Shown piece after piece: positions 33,832-42,200 of a DNA stretch of 52,858 bases; within the stretch, counting starts at the first letter, position 1, and each line of letters opens with the position of its first letter. This stretch comes from Candidatus Thermoflexus japonica (GTDB lineage Bacteria; Chloroflexota; Anaerolineae; Thermoflexales; Thermoflexaceae). The position numbers and the translations under genes were made by a program. The notes under the pieces were generated by a model. The model had not been told where the DNA came from, did no database searches, and worked only from the letters and a program-made list of their open reading frames with translations. The DNA lies in contig BEHY01000012.1 in assembly GCA_002898735.1 (NCBI GenBank), forward strand, positions 1 through 52,858, given 5' to 3'.

Positions 33832-35729
33832 CCCCGCCCCCTTTCGGCGTTCACCGCCGCGCGGGCGTTGAAATCCCCAGCCGGATGCTCCCCCAGATAG
33901 GCTTCCCGCACCGCCGGGTCCTCCGCGATCTCCTTTGGAGTCCCCTGGGCGATCACCCGGCCGAAGTTCAGCACCACCACCCGATCGCAGAGGCCCATCA
34001 CCAGATCCATATCGTGCTCGATGAGCAGAATGAAGCAGCCGAGCTCCTCCCGGATCCGGCGCAACAACGTCTTCAGGGCCTCACGCTCGAGGGGATGGAG
34101 GCCCGCCGCCGGCTCATCAAGCAGAAGCAACCGGGGTTCTGCGATCAGCGCCCGGCCCAGCTCCAGCCGCTTCCGCTGGCCGAACGAGAGGCTTCCCGCC
34201 GGGCGATGGGCGAGCGCCATGAGCCCGATCCACTCCAGCACCTCCTCCGCCCGCTCCCGCAGGCGGCGCTCTTCGGCCCGCGCCGCGGGCCAGCCGATGG
34301 CAGCCGCCACCAGGCCGGTCCGAACCCGAAGGTGCTGGCCCACCATCAGGTTCTCCAGCACCGTCAGGCCGGGGAAGATCTCCACATTCTGAAAAGTGCG
34401 GGCGATCCCCAGGCGGATGATCTCGTGGGGGCGATAGCGCAGAAGATCATGGCCCTCAAAGCGGATCCGGCCCGCGTCGGGATCGTAGAAGCGGCTGATG
34501 AGGTTGAGGGCCGTCGTCTTCCCCGCACCGTTCGGCCCGATCAACCCCACGATCTCCCCGGGCTCCACCGTGAAGCTCACGCGCCAGAGGGCCTGCACCC
34601 CGCCGAACCGTTTCGAGAGCTCCGCGATCTCCAGCCGTCCGCCCCCTCGTAGCGGATGAAACGAGAGGGTGGATGGCAGGGAAAAGGCTCCCGGCACCGC
34701 AGGGCTCCCCTCTCCCGGTGGGGTTGTTGCTGGCAGAAGCCGCGGGCGCCTGGGAAGCGCCCACGACAGACGCCACAGGCCGCCGGGGAGGAACATGGCG
34801 GTCAGGATGAGGAGGACGCCATACAGGATGTTCCGAAAATCCCCCACCTCCGTTCGCAGCCCGATCGCGCCGCCCAGCCCGCCCAGGGCGTAAAAGATCA
34901 TCGTGAGAAGAAACGCGCCGAGGATCGATCCGGGGACCGAGGCCAGGCCGCCGACGATCAGGGCCGTCACCAGGAAGATCGAATGCGAGAGGGTCAGGGC
35001 ATCCGGATCCACCCGGCCGACCCGATAGGCGAGGAGGCCTCCGGCGACGCCGGCGTAGAAGGCGCTGATCGCGAACGCCAGGGTCCGATAGCGGGGGAGC
35101 GAGATCCCAAAGGCCTGGGCCGCCGCCTCGCTGTCTCGCAGGGCGATCCAGGCCCGGCCGAAGGCGCTCCGAACCAGCCGGAGGGCGAGGGCGGTGAGGA
35201 GGGCCAGGGAGATCATCACCAGCCCGTAACCGGCGGCATCGCTCTTCAGGACCCAGGGGCCCAGGGCCGGCGGAGGGACTTTCAATCCCATAAAGCCGCC
35301 GGTCACCGGCTCCCAGCGCCGCAGGATCTCCACCACCGCGACCCCGAAGCCGAGGGTCGCGATGGCCAGGTAGGGACCGCTGAGCCGGAGGGCTGGCAGC
35401 CCCATCGCCAGCCCGATCAGGCCGTTCAACAGGCCGGCCGCCGGCAGCGCAAGCCAGAAGGGCGCTCCCAGGCGCAGGCTCAATAACGCCACGGCATACG
35501 CGCCGATGGCCATGAACCCGGCATGGCCGATCGAGATCTGGCCGGCGATCCCGGTGAGCACATTCAACCCGATGGCCGCGATGGCCCAGATCCCGGCCAG
35601 GGCCAGGATGTAAAGGTAATAATCCGGGAGGAAGAGGGCCAGCGCGATCAGCAAGCCACCCCCTGCGCCCCAGCGGCTGATCGGATGCCGCGCGATCTCC
35701 CTTCCCAGCGTCCCCAGCCCCTTCCTCAT
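33828..35729 (-). CDS. Fused LivM permease-LivG ATPase of a branched-chain-type ABC transporter (cassette 2)
   Basis: This is a 633-residue single reading frame. Residues about 1-330 are a LivM permease: LNVLTGIAGQISIGHAGFMA, ATLGFGVAVVEILRRWEPVTG, ALRDSEAAAQAFGISLPRYR. After a Pro-rich linker (about 335-370) residues about 375-620 are a LivG ATPase with LEIAELSKRFGGVQAL, Walker A GLIGPNGAGKTTAL, IARTFQNVEIFPGLTVLEN, signature LSFGQRKRLELGRAL and Walker B LLLLDEPAAGLHP. LivM-LivG fusions occur in some bacteria. It makes a permease-ATPase half-transporter; LivH and LivF complete it. The fusion runs without a stop or frameshift. Confidence 0.94.
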   Translation of the reverse strand: MRKGLGTLGREIARHPISRWGAGGGLLIALALFLPDYYLYILALAGIWAIAAIGLNVLTGIAGQISIGHAGFMAIGAYAVALLSLRLGAPFWLALPAAGLLNGLIGLAMGLPALRLSGPYLAIATLGFGVAVVEILRRWEPVTGGFMGLKVPPPALGPWVLKSDAAGYGLVMISLALLTALALRLVRSAFGRAWIALRDSEAAAQAFGISLPRYRTLAFAISAFYAGVAGGLLAYRVGRVDPDALTLSHSIFLVTALIVGGLASVPGSILGAFLLTMIFYALGGLGGAIGLRTEVGDFRNILYGVLLILTAMFLPGGLWRLSWALPRRPRLLPATTPPGEGSPAVPGAFSLPSTLSFHPLRGGGRLEIAELSKRFGGVQALWRVSFTVEPGEIVGLIGPNGAGKTTALNLISRFYDPDAGRIRFEGHDLLRYRPHEIIRLGIARTFQNVEIFPGLTVLENLMVGQHLRVRTGLVAAAIGWPAARAEERRLRERAEEVLEWIGLMALAHRPAGSLSFGQRKRLELGRALIAEPRLLLLDEPAAGLHPLEREALKTLLRRIREELGCFILLIEHDMDLVMGLCDRVVVLNFGRVIAQGTPKEIAEDPAVREAYLGEHPAGDFNARAAVNAERGRG

Positions 35730-35813
35730 CCAGAAGCCTCTTGTCGGGATCTCGGGGAGGTTTTCCCCTCGGTAACCCCTGTGCCTTCGCCCGCCAGGCG
35801 GTCTCCCCGGAGC

Positions 35814-36692
35814 CTAAACCCGGCGCGCCATCGGGCGGCCCAGCAGGCCCGCCGGGCGCACGGCCAATACCGCTACAATCAGCGCGAAGGCAAAGGGGGT
35901 CTTGAGCTCCGTGGCGATGTAGCCGGCGACCAGGTTCTCCAGGACCCCCAGGAGCCATCCTCCGATCACCGCGCCGGGCAGGCTGGTCATTCCCCCGAGC
36001 ACCGCCGCCGCGAAGCCTTTGATCAGCAGCGCCAGCATCGCGTTCGGCTCCAGGTAAATCAACGGCGCCGCCAGGATCCCGGCGATCGCGCCCAATGCGA
36101 CCCCCATCGCCCAGGCCAGCAGGAAAATCCGATCCATCGGGATCCCTACAAGCCGCGCGGCCTCGGGGTTCTGAATCACCGCCCGAAGCGCCAGGCCGCT
36201 CCAGGTGAATCGGAGGAAGCCGTAAAGAACCAGCCCAAGCCCTATGCCGACGGACAGATTGAACGTCTGCTCCCGGGTGATCCGTGCAGGGCCCAGGGCC
36301 AGCGGCGGCCCGGATACGAGGGTAGGAAAGGTGCGGATCTCATGCCCCCACAGGAAGCCCGCCAGCCCGTTCAGGACCAGCGCCAGGCCCAGCGTGATCA
36401 CCACCAGGGTCAGCGGGGAAGCACGCCGATGACGCGCGGGACGCAGCAGGCCGCCCTCAACAAGGGCACCCAGGAGGGCACCGAAGAGGACCGCGCCGAG
36501 AAGGGCGATGGGGAGCGGCCAGCGGGCCTGGAGCAGGGTATAAGCGACAAAGGTGCTGATCATGGCCATGTCCCCGTGGCCGAAGTTCACCACCTCCGAG
36601 GCCCGATAGATCAGCACCAGCCCCAGGGCCATCAGCCCATACAGAGCCCCTGCCGAAAGCCCTCCCGCCAGATAACGGATCAGCGCATCCAT
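35814..36692 (-). CDS. livH: Branched-chain amino acid/amide ABC transporter permease LivH (cassette 2)
   Basis: ATG 36692 (MDALIRYLAGGLSAGALYGL) fits the family start better than the in-frame ATG at 36764, and AGGG lies seven bases upstream. The 292-residue protein has LVLIYRASEVVNFGHGDMAM, the ATPase-contact loop RAVIQNPEAARLVGIPMDRI and FAAAVLGGMTSLPGAVIGGW, all LivH landmarks. It is the first gene of the leftward 17-kb block. Its promoter should lie in 36693-36990, facing the marR gene. Confidence 0.93.
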   Translation of the reverse strand: MDALIRYLAGGLSAGALYGLMALGLVLIYRASEVVNFGHGDMAMISTFVAYTLLQARWPLPIALLGAVLFGALLGALVEGGLLRPARHRRASPLTLVVITLGLALVLNGLAGFLWGHEIRTFPTLVSGPPLALGPARITREQTFNLSVGIGLGLVLYGFLRFTWSGLALRAVIQNPEAARLVGIPMDRIFLLAWAMGVALGAIAGILAAPLIYLEPNAMLALLIKGFAAAVLGGMTSLPGAVIGGWLLGVLENLVAGYIATELKTPFAFALIVAVLAVRPAGLLGRPMARRV

Positions 36693-36986
36693 CCGAATCC
36701 CTGCCCTCAAGGGGACGAACGGCCCCTTCCCACGATCCTCCAGGCCGCAGGGGGAAGGGCGCACAAGCAGTGATCAATCGGGAACTTCCTCGAGGGACGT
36801 TTTCGAGGCGTTACAACGGAGTTACAGCTCCCACCGGGAGGCCCGGGGTTCGCTTCCCCATAGGGGCTTCCGGGCCGGGCCGGCCCCGAAGCGTCTTTAT
36901 GGAGATCTCCCGTCCCCCCACGTCCGAGCCCGACGGCGGACAGCCCGAGAAACCCGAGAACCCGGGGAAAGCCCCGCGCGGCCCCC
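36693..36986. other. Divergent intergenic region between livH and marR
   Basis: No gene is seen. On the left side a direct repeat GTTACA occurs at 36810-36815 and 36821-36826, one helical turn (11 bp) apart, next to cctcga/tcgagg, a 6-bp inverted repeat spanning about 36788-36808. These could be regulator sites for the leftward block. No clear leftward -35/-10 pair was found. Confidence 0.4.
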
Positions 36987-37015
36987 TTGACAAATTCCCG
37001 AACCTCCGCTATCAT
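36987..37015 (+). promoter_or_regulatory. Sigma-70 type promoter of the marR operon
   Basis: A perfect -35 TTGACA (36987-36992) and a -10 TATCAT (37010-37015) are separated by 17 bp. Transcription would start near 37022, about 26 bases before the marR ATG at 37048. The -10 overlaps the first bases of a palindrome. Confidence 0.85.
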
Positions 37016-37037
37016 TACTTAGGACTCCTAAGTAATG
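37013..37037. promoter_or_regulatory. 25-bp perfect palindrome, candidate MarR operator
   Basis: cattacttagga (37013-37024) and tcctaagtaatg (37026-37037) are perfect inverted repeats around a single C. The site covers the end of the -10 box and the likely start of transcription, so a bound protein would block the promoter. MarR proteins bind such symmetric AT-rich sites, and the marR gene starts 10 bases downstream. Confidence 0.85.
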
Positions 37038-37047
37038 GAGCGCGACG

Positions 37048-37677
37048 ATGTCCCTTTTTAATCCACGGGTGCGTTCGGAACGGCGATCGGGGCAGATCGC
37101 CATCGCCCTCTATCGCATCGCCCAGGCGATCCAGATCATGCTGCGCCGGGCGGGGCAGGCCCATCGCCTCTCCCCTGCCCAGGTCCAGGCGCTCCTCTTC
37201 CTGGCTTACGCCCGACCCGGGGTGCGCACCATCGGCGGCCTGGCCCAGCGCCTGCAGACCACCATGGCTACGGCCAGCGAGGTGGCCGACGCCCTGGAGC
37301 ACAAAGGCCTGGCCGTCCGGGAGCCGTGGCCGGAGGACCACCGGATCATCGGCCTTCGCCTGACGGCGAGCGGACGGCGCCGGGTGGCGGATCTGGAGCA
37401 CCTGCTGGACGATCTGGAGGCGGCGATCGCGGAGCTCCCCCCTGAGGATCAGCAAACCCTCCACCGCGCCCTGCAACGCGTCGTGCGCCGTCTGGCCGCC
37501 GGGGGCCACATCGTGGTGTATGAGATGTGCTGGGGCTGCGCCTTCTTCCGCCCCAACGTCCATCCCGAGAACCCTTCAGCCCCGCATCACTGCGCCTTTA
37601 TGGATGCCCCGCTGCCGGATGCGGATACCTATACGGAGTGCCCGGATTTCACCCCCCGCGAGGAGGTGCCCGCATGA
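37048..37677 (+). CDS. MarR family regulator with C-terminal four-cysteine extension
   Basis: The 209-residue protein has a MarR winged helix in residues about 20-150 (SPAQVQALLFLAYARPGVR, GGLAQRLQTTMATASEVADAL, wing REPWPEDHRIIGLRLTASG). A C-terminal tail adds C161 and C164 (CWGC), C182 (HHCAFMD) and C198 (ECPDF), with H180 and H181. This CxxC-x17-C-x15-C pattern could bind zinc or an iron-sulfur cluster and make the regulator redox-sensitive. GGAG lies seven bases before ATG 37048. Its TGA overlaps the ATG of the next gene. The palindrome over its promoter argues for autoregulation. Confidence 0.9.
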   Translation: MSLFNPRVRSERRSGQIAIALYRIAQAIQIMLRRAGQAHRLSPAQVQALLFLAYARPGVRTIGGLAQRLQTTMATASEVADALEHKGLAVREPWPEDHRIIGLRLTASGRRRVADLEHLLDDLEAAIAELPPEDQQTLHRALQRVVRRLAAGGHIVVYEMCWGCAFFRPNVHPENPSAPHHCAFMDAPLPDADTYTECPDFTPREEVPA

Positions 37678-37961
37678 CCCGCGGAAGTCCTCTCCCGATC
37701 CGGATGTATGCGCGCCCGGATTGCGAGGACAGCGCCCTGGCCCGGGATCGGTTGCGGGAGCTGGGGATCCCCTTCGTCGAGATCAACATCGATGAAGACG
37801 AAGAGGCCGCCCGCTACGTGGAGCGCCTCAACCGCGGCTTCCGCAGCACCCCCACCATCGTGTTCGGGGACGAGGCCTTCTACATCGTGGAGCCGACCGT
37901 GGAGCAGCTGGATGAGGCCCTGCGACGGGCGGGATATGAGATCCCCGTTCGCTCGCCGTGA
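37674..37961 (+). CDS. Glutaredoxin-like protein with CxxS active site
   Basis: ATG 37674 overlaps the marR stop (ATGA), with GAGGAGG nearby, and gives 95 residues. The thioredoxin fold is visible: IRMYARPDCEDSALARDRL with active-site C17-E-D-S20, FVEINIDEDEEAARYV, and the cis-Pro region RSTPTIVFGDEAFYIVEPT. It lacks the second active-site Cys of dithiol glutaredoxins and mycoredoxins, so a monothiol mechanism is expected. It probably works in reversing protein thiol modification or in iron-sulfur handling. Coupling to the marR gene suggests the regulator and this protein share a redox signal. Confidence 0.88.
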   Translation: MTRGSPLPIRMYARPDCEDSALARDRLRELGIPFVEINIDEDEEAARYVERLNRGFRSTPTIVFGDEAFYIVEPTVEQLDEALRRAGYEIPVRSP

Positions 37962-38071
37962 AACCTTGCCTGGAGAGCCACCGCCTGCGGGAGCTGGCCC
38001 ACCAGGCGGAGCAGATCTGCCCGGTCTCCAACGCCCTGCGGGGCAACCTGGAGATCGTTCTGCAGGCCTGA
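37958..38071 (+). pseudogene. 37-residue C-terminal remnant of an OsmC/Ohr-type peroxidase, possibly translated
   Basis: GTG 37958 overlaps the stop of the glutaredoxin gene (GTGA), and the frame ends at TGA 38071. The product contains LRELAHQAEQICPVSNALRG and ends in LEIVLQA. This matches the end of OsmC/Ohr proteins, including the second redox Cys of the CPxS motif. The first two thirds of the domain, with the first Cys and the Arg/Glu, are missing. So it is a truncated gene whose remainder was joined in frame to the operon. An OsmC/Ohr enzyme needs both Cys residues, so the fragment should not work alone. Confidence 0.65.
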
Positions 38072-38143
38072 GCGTTCACCCCTCACCGCACCGCCGATGG
38101 CGGCAAGCCGTTACCCAACCTCACAAATTCCAAAGGAGGACCC

Positions 38144-38584
38144 ATGCGACGCGCACTCTGGGAGTTCAGCGCCGGCTTTCTCGCCGCGCTGGCCTTTGGG
38201 GCGCTGCTCTTCGCCGCGTGCGCTCCCAGCGCCAGCCGCCCACGATCCTTAAGCTATGACATCGTGATCGAAGCCTTCGATACCACCATCCCGGAGGCCA
38301 CCATCGAAGGCGTCACCATCAAGAACGTCCGTGCCTTCAATGTGATCAACTCTCCAAATGATCTGGTGATCCCCGCCGGGACGGAGGTCACCCTCCGGGT
38401 GACCAACAAGTCCCCGATCAGCGAGGGGTTCTCCATCGATCCCTTCAACATCCACGAGGTGATCAAACCGGGAGAGACCAGGGCCATCACCTTCAAAGCG
38501 GATAAGATCGGCGCCTTCACCATCTGGTGCCAGCTCCACCCGCAAAACATCCATCTGCGCGGCACGTTGAACGTAGTCCCGTAA
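38144..38584 (+). CDS. Cupredoxin-like lipoprotein
   Basis: The 146-residue protein starts behind AAAGGAGG. A lipoprotein signal has its Cys at residue 26 (LFAAC). The mature part has a cupredoxin plan: [47 protein letters not shown], and [17 protein letters not shown]. Possible copper ligands are H104, C129, H132 and H137. The layout resembles the CuA region of COX2/NosZ-type domains, but the second CuA Cys is a Pro and the first His seems to be a Glu (SEGF). It may bind copper differently or carry electrons or copper outside the membrane. Confidence 0.82.
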   Translation: MRRALWEFSAGFLAALAFGALLFAACAPSASRPRSLSYDIVIEAFDTTIPEATIEGVTIKNVRAFNVINSPNDLVIPAGTEVTLRVTNKSPISEGFSIDPFNIHEVIKPGETRAITFKADKIGAFTIWCQLHPQNIHLRGTLNVVP

Positions 38585-38646
38585 CCTCGGGCTTCCCTTA
38601 TCCGGGTCCCGGGGATCCCTATCTTTCCACAAGAGGAGGCACAGCC

Positions 38647-39237
38647 ATGAGCGCGCAAACGATTCCTGGCTACACGTATGGGACGGCGGAGGTCGCCCGT
38701 TCCCCGATCACCCGGGAGGATTTCGAGAACCTGAAAAAGGCCACCATGTTCACCGAGGAGGACGAGCGCTACCTGCGGATGGCCGGGGAGGTCCTGGCGG
38801 ACCAGGTGGACGACATCCTCGACCTCTGGTATAGCTGGGTGGGATCCCATCCCCACCTGGTGTATTACTTCTCCGGCCCGGACGGGAAGCCCGATATAAA
38901 CTACCTCCAGGCCGTTCGCCAGCGCTTCGGCCAATGGATCCTGGATACCTGCAATCGCCCCTATGACCAGGACTGGCTGAACTACCAGCAGGAGATCGGG
39001 CTCCGCCACCACCGCACGAAGAAGAACCAGACCGACGGCGTGCGATCGGTGCCCCACATCCCGATGCGTTACCTGATCGCCTTCATCTACCCCATCACCT
39101 CCACCATCAGGCCCTTCCTGGCGAAGAAGGGCCATTCCCCCGAGGACGTGGAGAAGATGCACCAGGCCTGGACCAAGTCCGTGATCATGCAGGTGGCCCT
39201 CTGGTGTTATCCTTATACCCAGAGGGGAGACTGGTGA
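38647..39237 (+). CDS. Protoglobin (heme-binding globin-coupled-sensor type domain)
   Basis: The 196-residue protein starts behind GAGGAGG. It begins TIPGYTYGTAEVARSPIT, as archaeal and bacterial protoglobins do, and has FTEEDERYLRMAGEVL, DDILDLWYSWVGSHPHLVYYF and the proximal heme His region IGLRHHRTKKN (H121 or H122). The pattern IPMRYLIAFIYPIT is also typical. Protoglobins bind O2, CO and NO; there is no output domain, so it is a free globin. With the cupredoxin, glutaredoxin and MarR genes upstream it fits a redox or nitric-oxide response. Confidence 0.94.
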   Translation: MSAQTIPGYTYGTAEVARSPITREDFENLKKATMFTEEDERYLRMAGEVLADQVDDILDLWYSWVGSHPHLVYYFSGPDGKPDINYLQAVRQRFGQWILDTCNRPYDQDWLNYQQEIGLRHHRTKKNQTDGVRSVPHIPMRYLIAFIYPITSTIRPFLAKKGHSPEDVEKMHQAWTKSVIMQVALWCYPYTQRGDW

Positions 39238-39291
39238 CCCTGCCGCCGGTGGGGCCCCCGTCCCGGGCTGGGGCCCCGCCGGCCTCCGAAG

Positions 39292-42200
39292 ATGGCTCTG
39301 GAAGATCGGATCGCGCGCAGCCGGCTGATCCCGCCCCGGCCCCGGCCCACCTGGGTGAGGCGCCCCCGCATCGAAGCGCGGCTGCGGGAAGCCCTCCAGG
39401 CCCCGGTGACGGTGGTGCGGGCTGATCCGGGCTACGGCAAGACCACCGCCGTCGCCCAGATGGTCCATTATGGGTCCTGGCCGGCCGCATGGTATAGCCT
39501 CGCAGAAACCGATCAGGATCCCCTGCTCTTCCTGGCCCACCTGATCGCCGCAGCTCAGACCCTGGACCCGGGTTGCGGGGCCCGCGCCCTGACGCTCCTC
39601 CAGTCCCCGGGAGGCGGGGCCCAGCATGGCCCGGCCGTGATCGACACCCTGGCCAATGAGCTCCTGGATCGGCTCAGCCGGGAGGCGCTGCTGATCCTGG
39701 ACGATTACCACCTGGTCGAGGGCCCGGAGATCAACCCCCTGGTCGAGCGGCTCATCGAGCAGATGCCCCCTACCCTTCATCTCATCCTCCTCACCCGCCA
39801 GACCCCTGCCTTCCGCAACCTGGTCCGCTGGCGGGCTTACGGGGAGGTTCAGGAGATCACGACCGCCGATCTCGCCTTCACCCCCGAGGAGGTCCAGGCC
39901 CTTTTCACCGCCCACGGCGTCCCGCTTCCCCCTGAGGCGATCCATCGGCTGGCGGAAGAGACCGAGGGATGGATCATCGCGCTCCTGATGATCCTCCACC
40001 GGCTCCGGGAGAGCGGGCGGGAACCCCTGGAGATCCTCCTGGAACGGATCCCGGATACGCTGCCGGATCTCTTCGATTACTTCGCCGGGGAGGTGCTGAG
40101 CCGCCAGCCCCCGGAGATCCAGCGCTTCCTTCTGCAGACCAGCATCCTGGCGGAGCTGGATCCGGAGGCCTGCGCGGCCGTCCTGGAGAACCCGGAGGAT
40201 CGCGCCCTGCTCCCTCTGATCGAAGGGCGCGGGCTCTTCCTCAGCGTAAGCGGTGGAGGCCGCTATCGCTATCACCACCTGTTCCAGGAGTTCCTGCAAC
40301 GCCAGGCCCGGGTCCGGTTGGGGAACCTGCAACCCCTGCACCGGCGCGCCGCTGCGTTCTATCACCAGCGGAGGCAATGGGAATCCGCCATCGCCCATCT
40401 GATCGCCGCGGAGGCTTTCGAAGAGGCCGCCGGACTTCTCGCCACGGTGGCCGGGGGAATGATCCAGCAGGGCCGCTACAGCACCCTCGCGGCCTGGATC
40501 GATCGGCTCCCCCCCGCTGTCGTGGAGACCGACGGGGAGCTGCTTCGACACCGCGGGGACGCCGCCCGGCTGCTCAGCCGCTTCGAGGAAGCCCTCGCCT
40601 GGTATGAACGCGCCCGGCAGGTGGCCGCTCGCCAGGGGGATTCGATGGGGGAGGCGGATGCGTGGACCGGCCAGGCGCTGGTCTTCCTGGATACCGTGCA
40701 GCCGAATCGCGCGGCGCCGCTTCTCCGGGAAGCGCTACGCCGGGTTCGTCGGGGCGCGCCGGAAGCGCGCCTCCGTTTGCTGGGCCTGATGGCGGAGAAC
40801 CTGCTGAACGCCGGGCGTCTCTCCCGGGCCGATCTCCTGCTCGCCCTCCTCCAGCGCCGGGATCCCGCCGTGCTGCCTCCGGACGTTGAGGCCCGCCTGC
40901 GGATCCGCCAGGGCCGCCTCGCCCAGGCCCGCCTTCAGGTGGAATCCCTGATGCGCGCCGCTCCCTGGGGGACGGATCGCCAGCGGATCCCCCGATCGCA
41001 TCGGGAAGCGACCGTCCTGATGGCCTGGATCGGGGCGATGACCGGAGAAGGGGAGATGGCGCGCCGGTATGCGGAGCAGGGCCTGCGCATCGGCCGGGAT
41101 CTCCGCTCACCGATCATCGAATGCGTGGCGCTGGCCCGTCTGGGCCACGGCTGGCTCTCCGGCCCGGATTACGATCTCCGGCGGGCTGAGGAAGCCTATC
41201 AGGAATCCCTGAGGGCGGCGGAGGCGATCCGGGTCCCTCGATTCGAGGTGGAAGCCCACATGGGGCTGACCGTTGTGGAAGGCCTGAAGGGGCGGCCCGG
41301 GCTGGCGATCGCCCACGGACGGCGAGGGCTGGAGATCCTGGAGGAGGCGGGGGACGCTTATCTCGCAACCGCCGTCTGGCTGGCCCTGGGGATCGCCGGG
41401 CTCTGGAATGGGGATCCCCGCGCGATCGAATGGCTGGAAGCGGCCATCCGGGCAGGGAGCCGATGTGGGGAGCGCTATTTCTCAACCCTCGCCCGGCTCT
41501 GGCAGGCGTGGGCCCTCCTGAGGCAGGGGGAGCGCTCCGCGAGTTTACTTCCCCTGAAGGCGGCCCTGGAAACCATTCAGGCCGAAGGCTATGCCTTTAT
41601 GCTCACAGGGACCCCGATGCTGGGATTGCGGGATCCGGGCGCCCGGCTGTTGCTGCTCCAGACCGCGCTCGGCGCTCGTCTCGCTTCGGATTACCTCGGA
41701 ACCCTGTGGTCTCAGGCCCTTCAGGCTTCCACATCCCACGCGCCCTTCGGCCCCTGGGCGCTCCCTCCCGGGGAGAACCGTCCGCATCCGCCCCTCTATA
41801 TCCAGACCCTGGGGCCCTTCCGGGTCTGGCGGGGGCTTTATGAGATCCCGGCCGAGGCCTGGGGACGCACGCGGGCCCGCCGCCTCTTCCAGTTTTTGAT
41901 CGTCCATCGCCGGCGCCCGGTGCATCGGGAGGAGATCCTGGAGGCCCTCTGGCCGGATCGAGATCCGGCGAGCGCGGCCCTGGAGCTGCGGGTGACCCTC
42001 CATGCCCTGCACCGCGCCCTGGAGCCCACCCGACGGCCCGGCCAGCCGCCCTTCTACGTGATCCGGGAAGGGGAATTCCTGCGCCTGAACCCCCACGCCA
42101 TCCTCCACATCGATGCCGATCTATTCGTCAGCCTGCTGGCCCGGGCGCAGGAACGTGAGCCTTTCGCGCCCGACGAAGCCCTGAGCGGGCAGCGGCAGGC

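Noticed and set aside
38254..40551. Minus-strand open frame of 765 codons across cupredoxin, protoglobin and the STAND gene
   Set aside because: It runs opposite to three well-supported genes, each with its own ribosome site and domain motifs.
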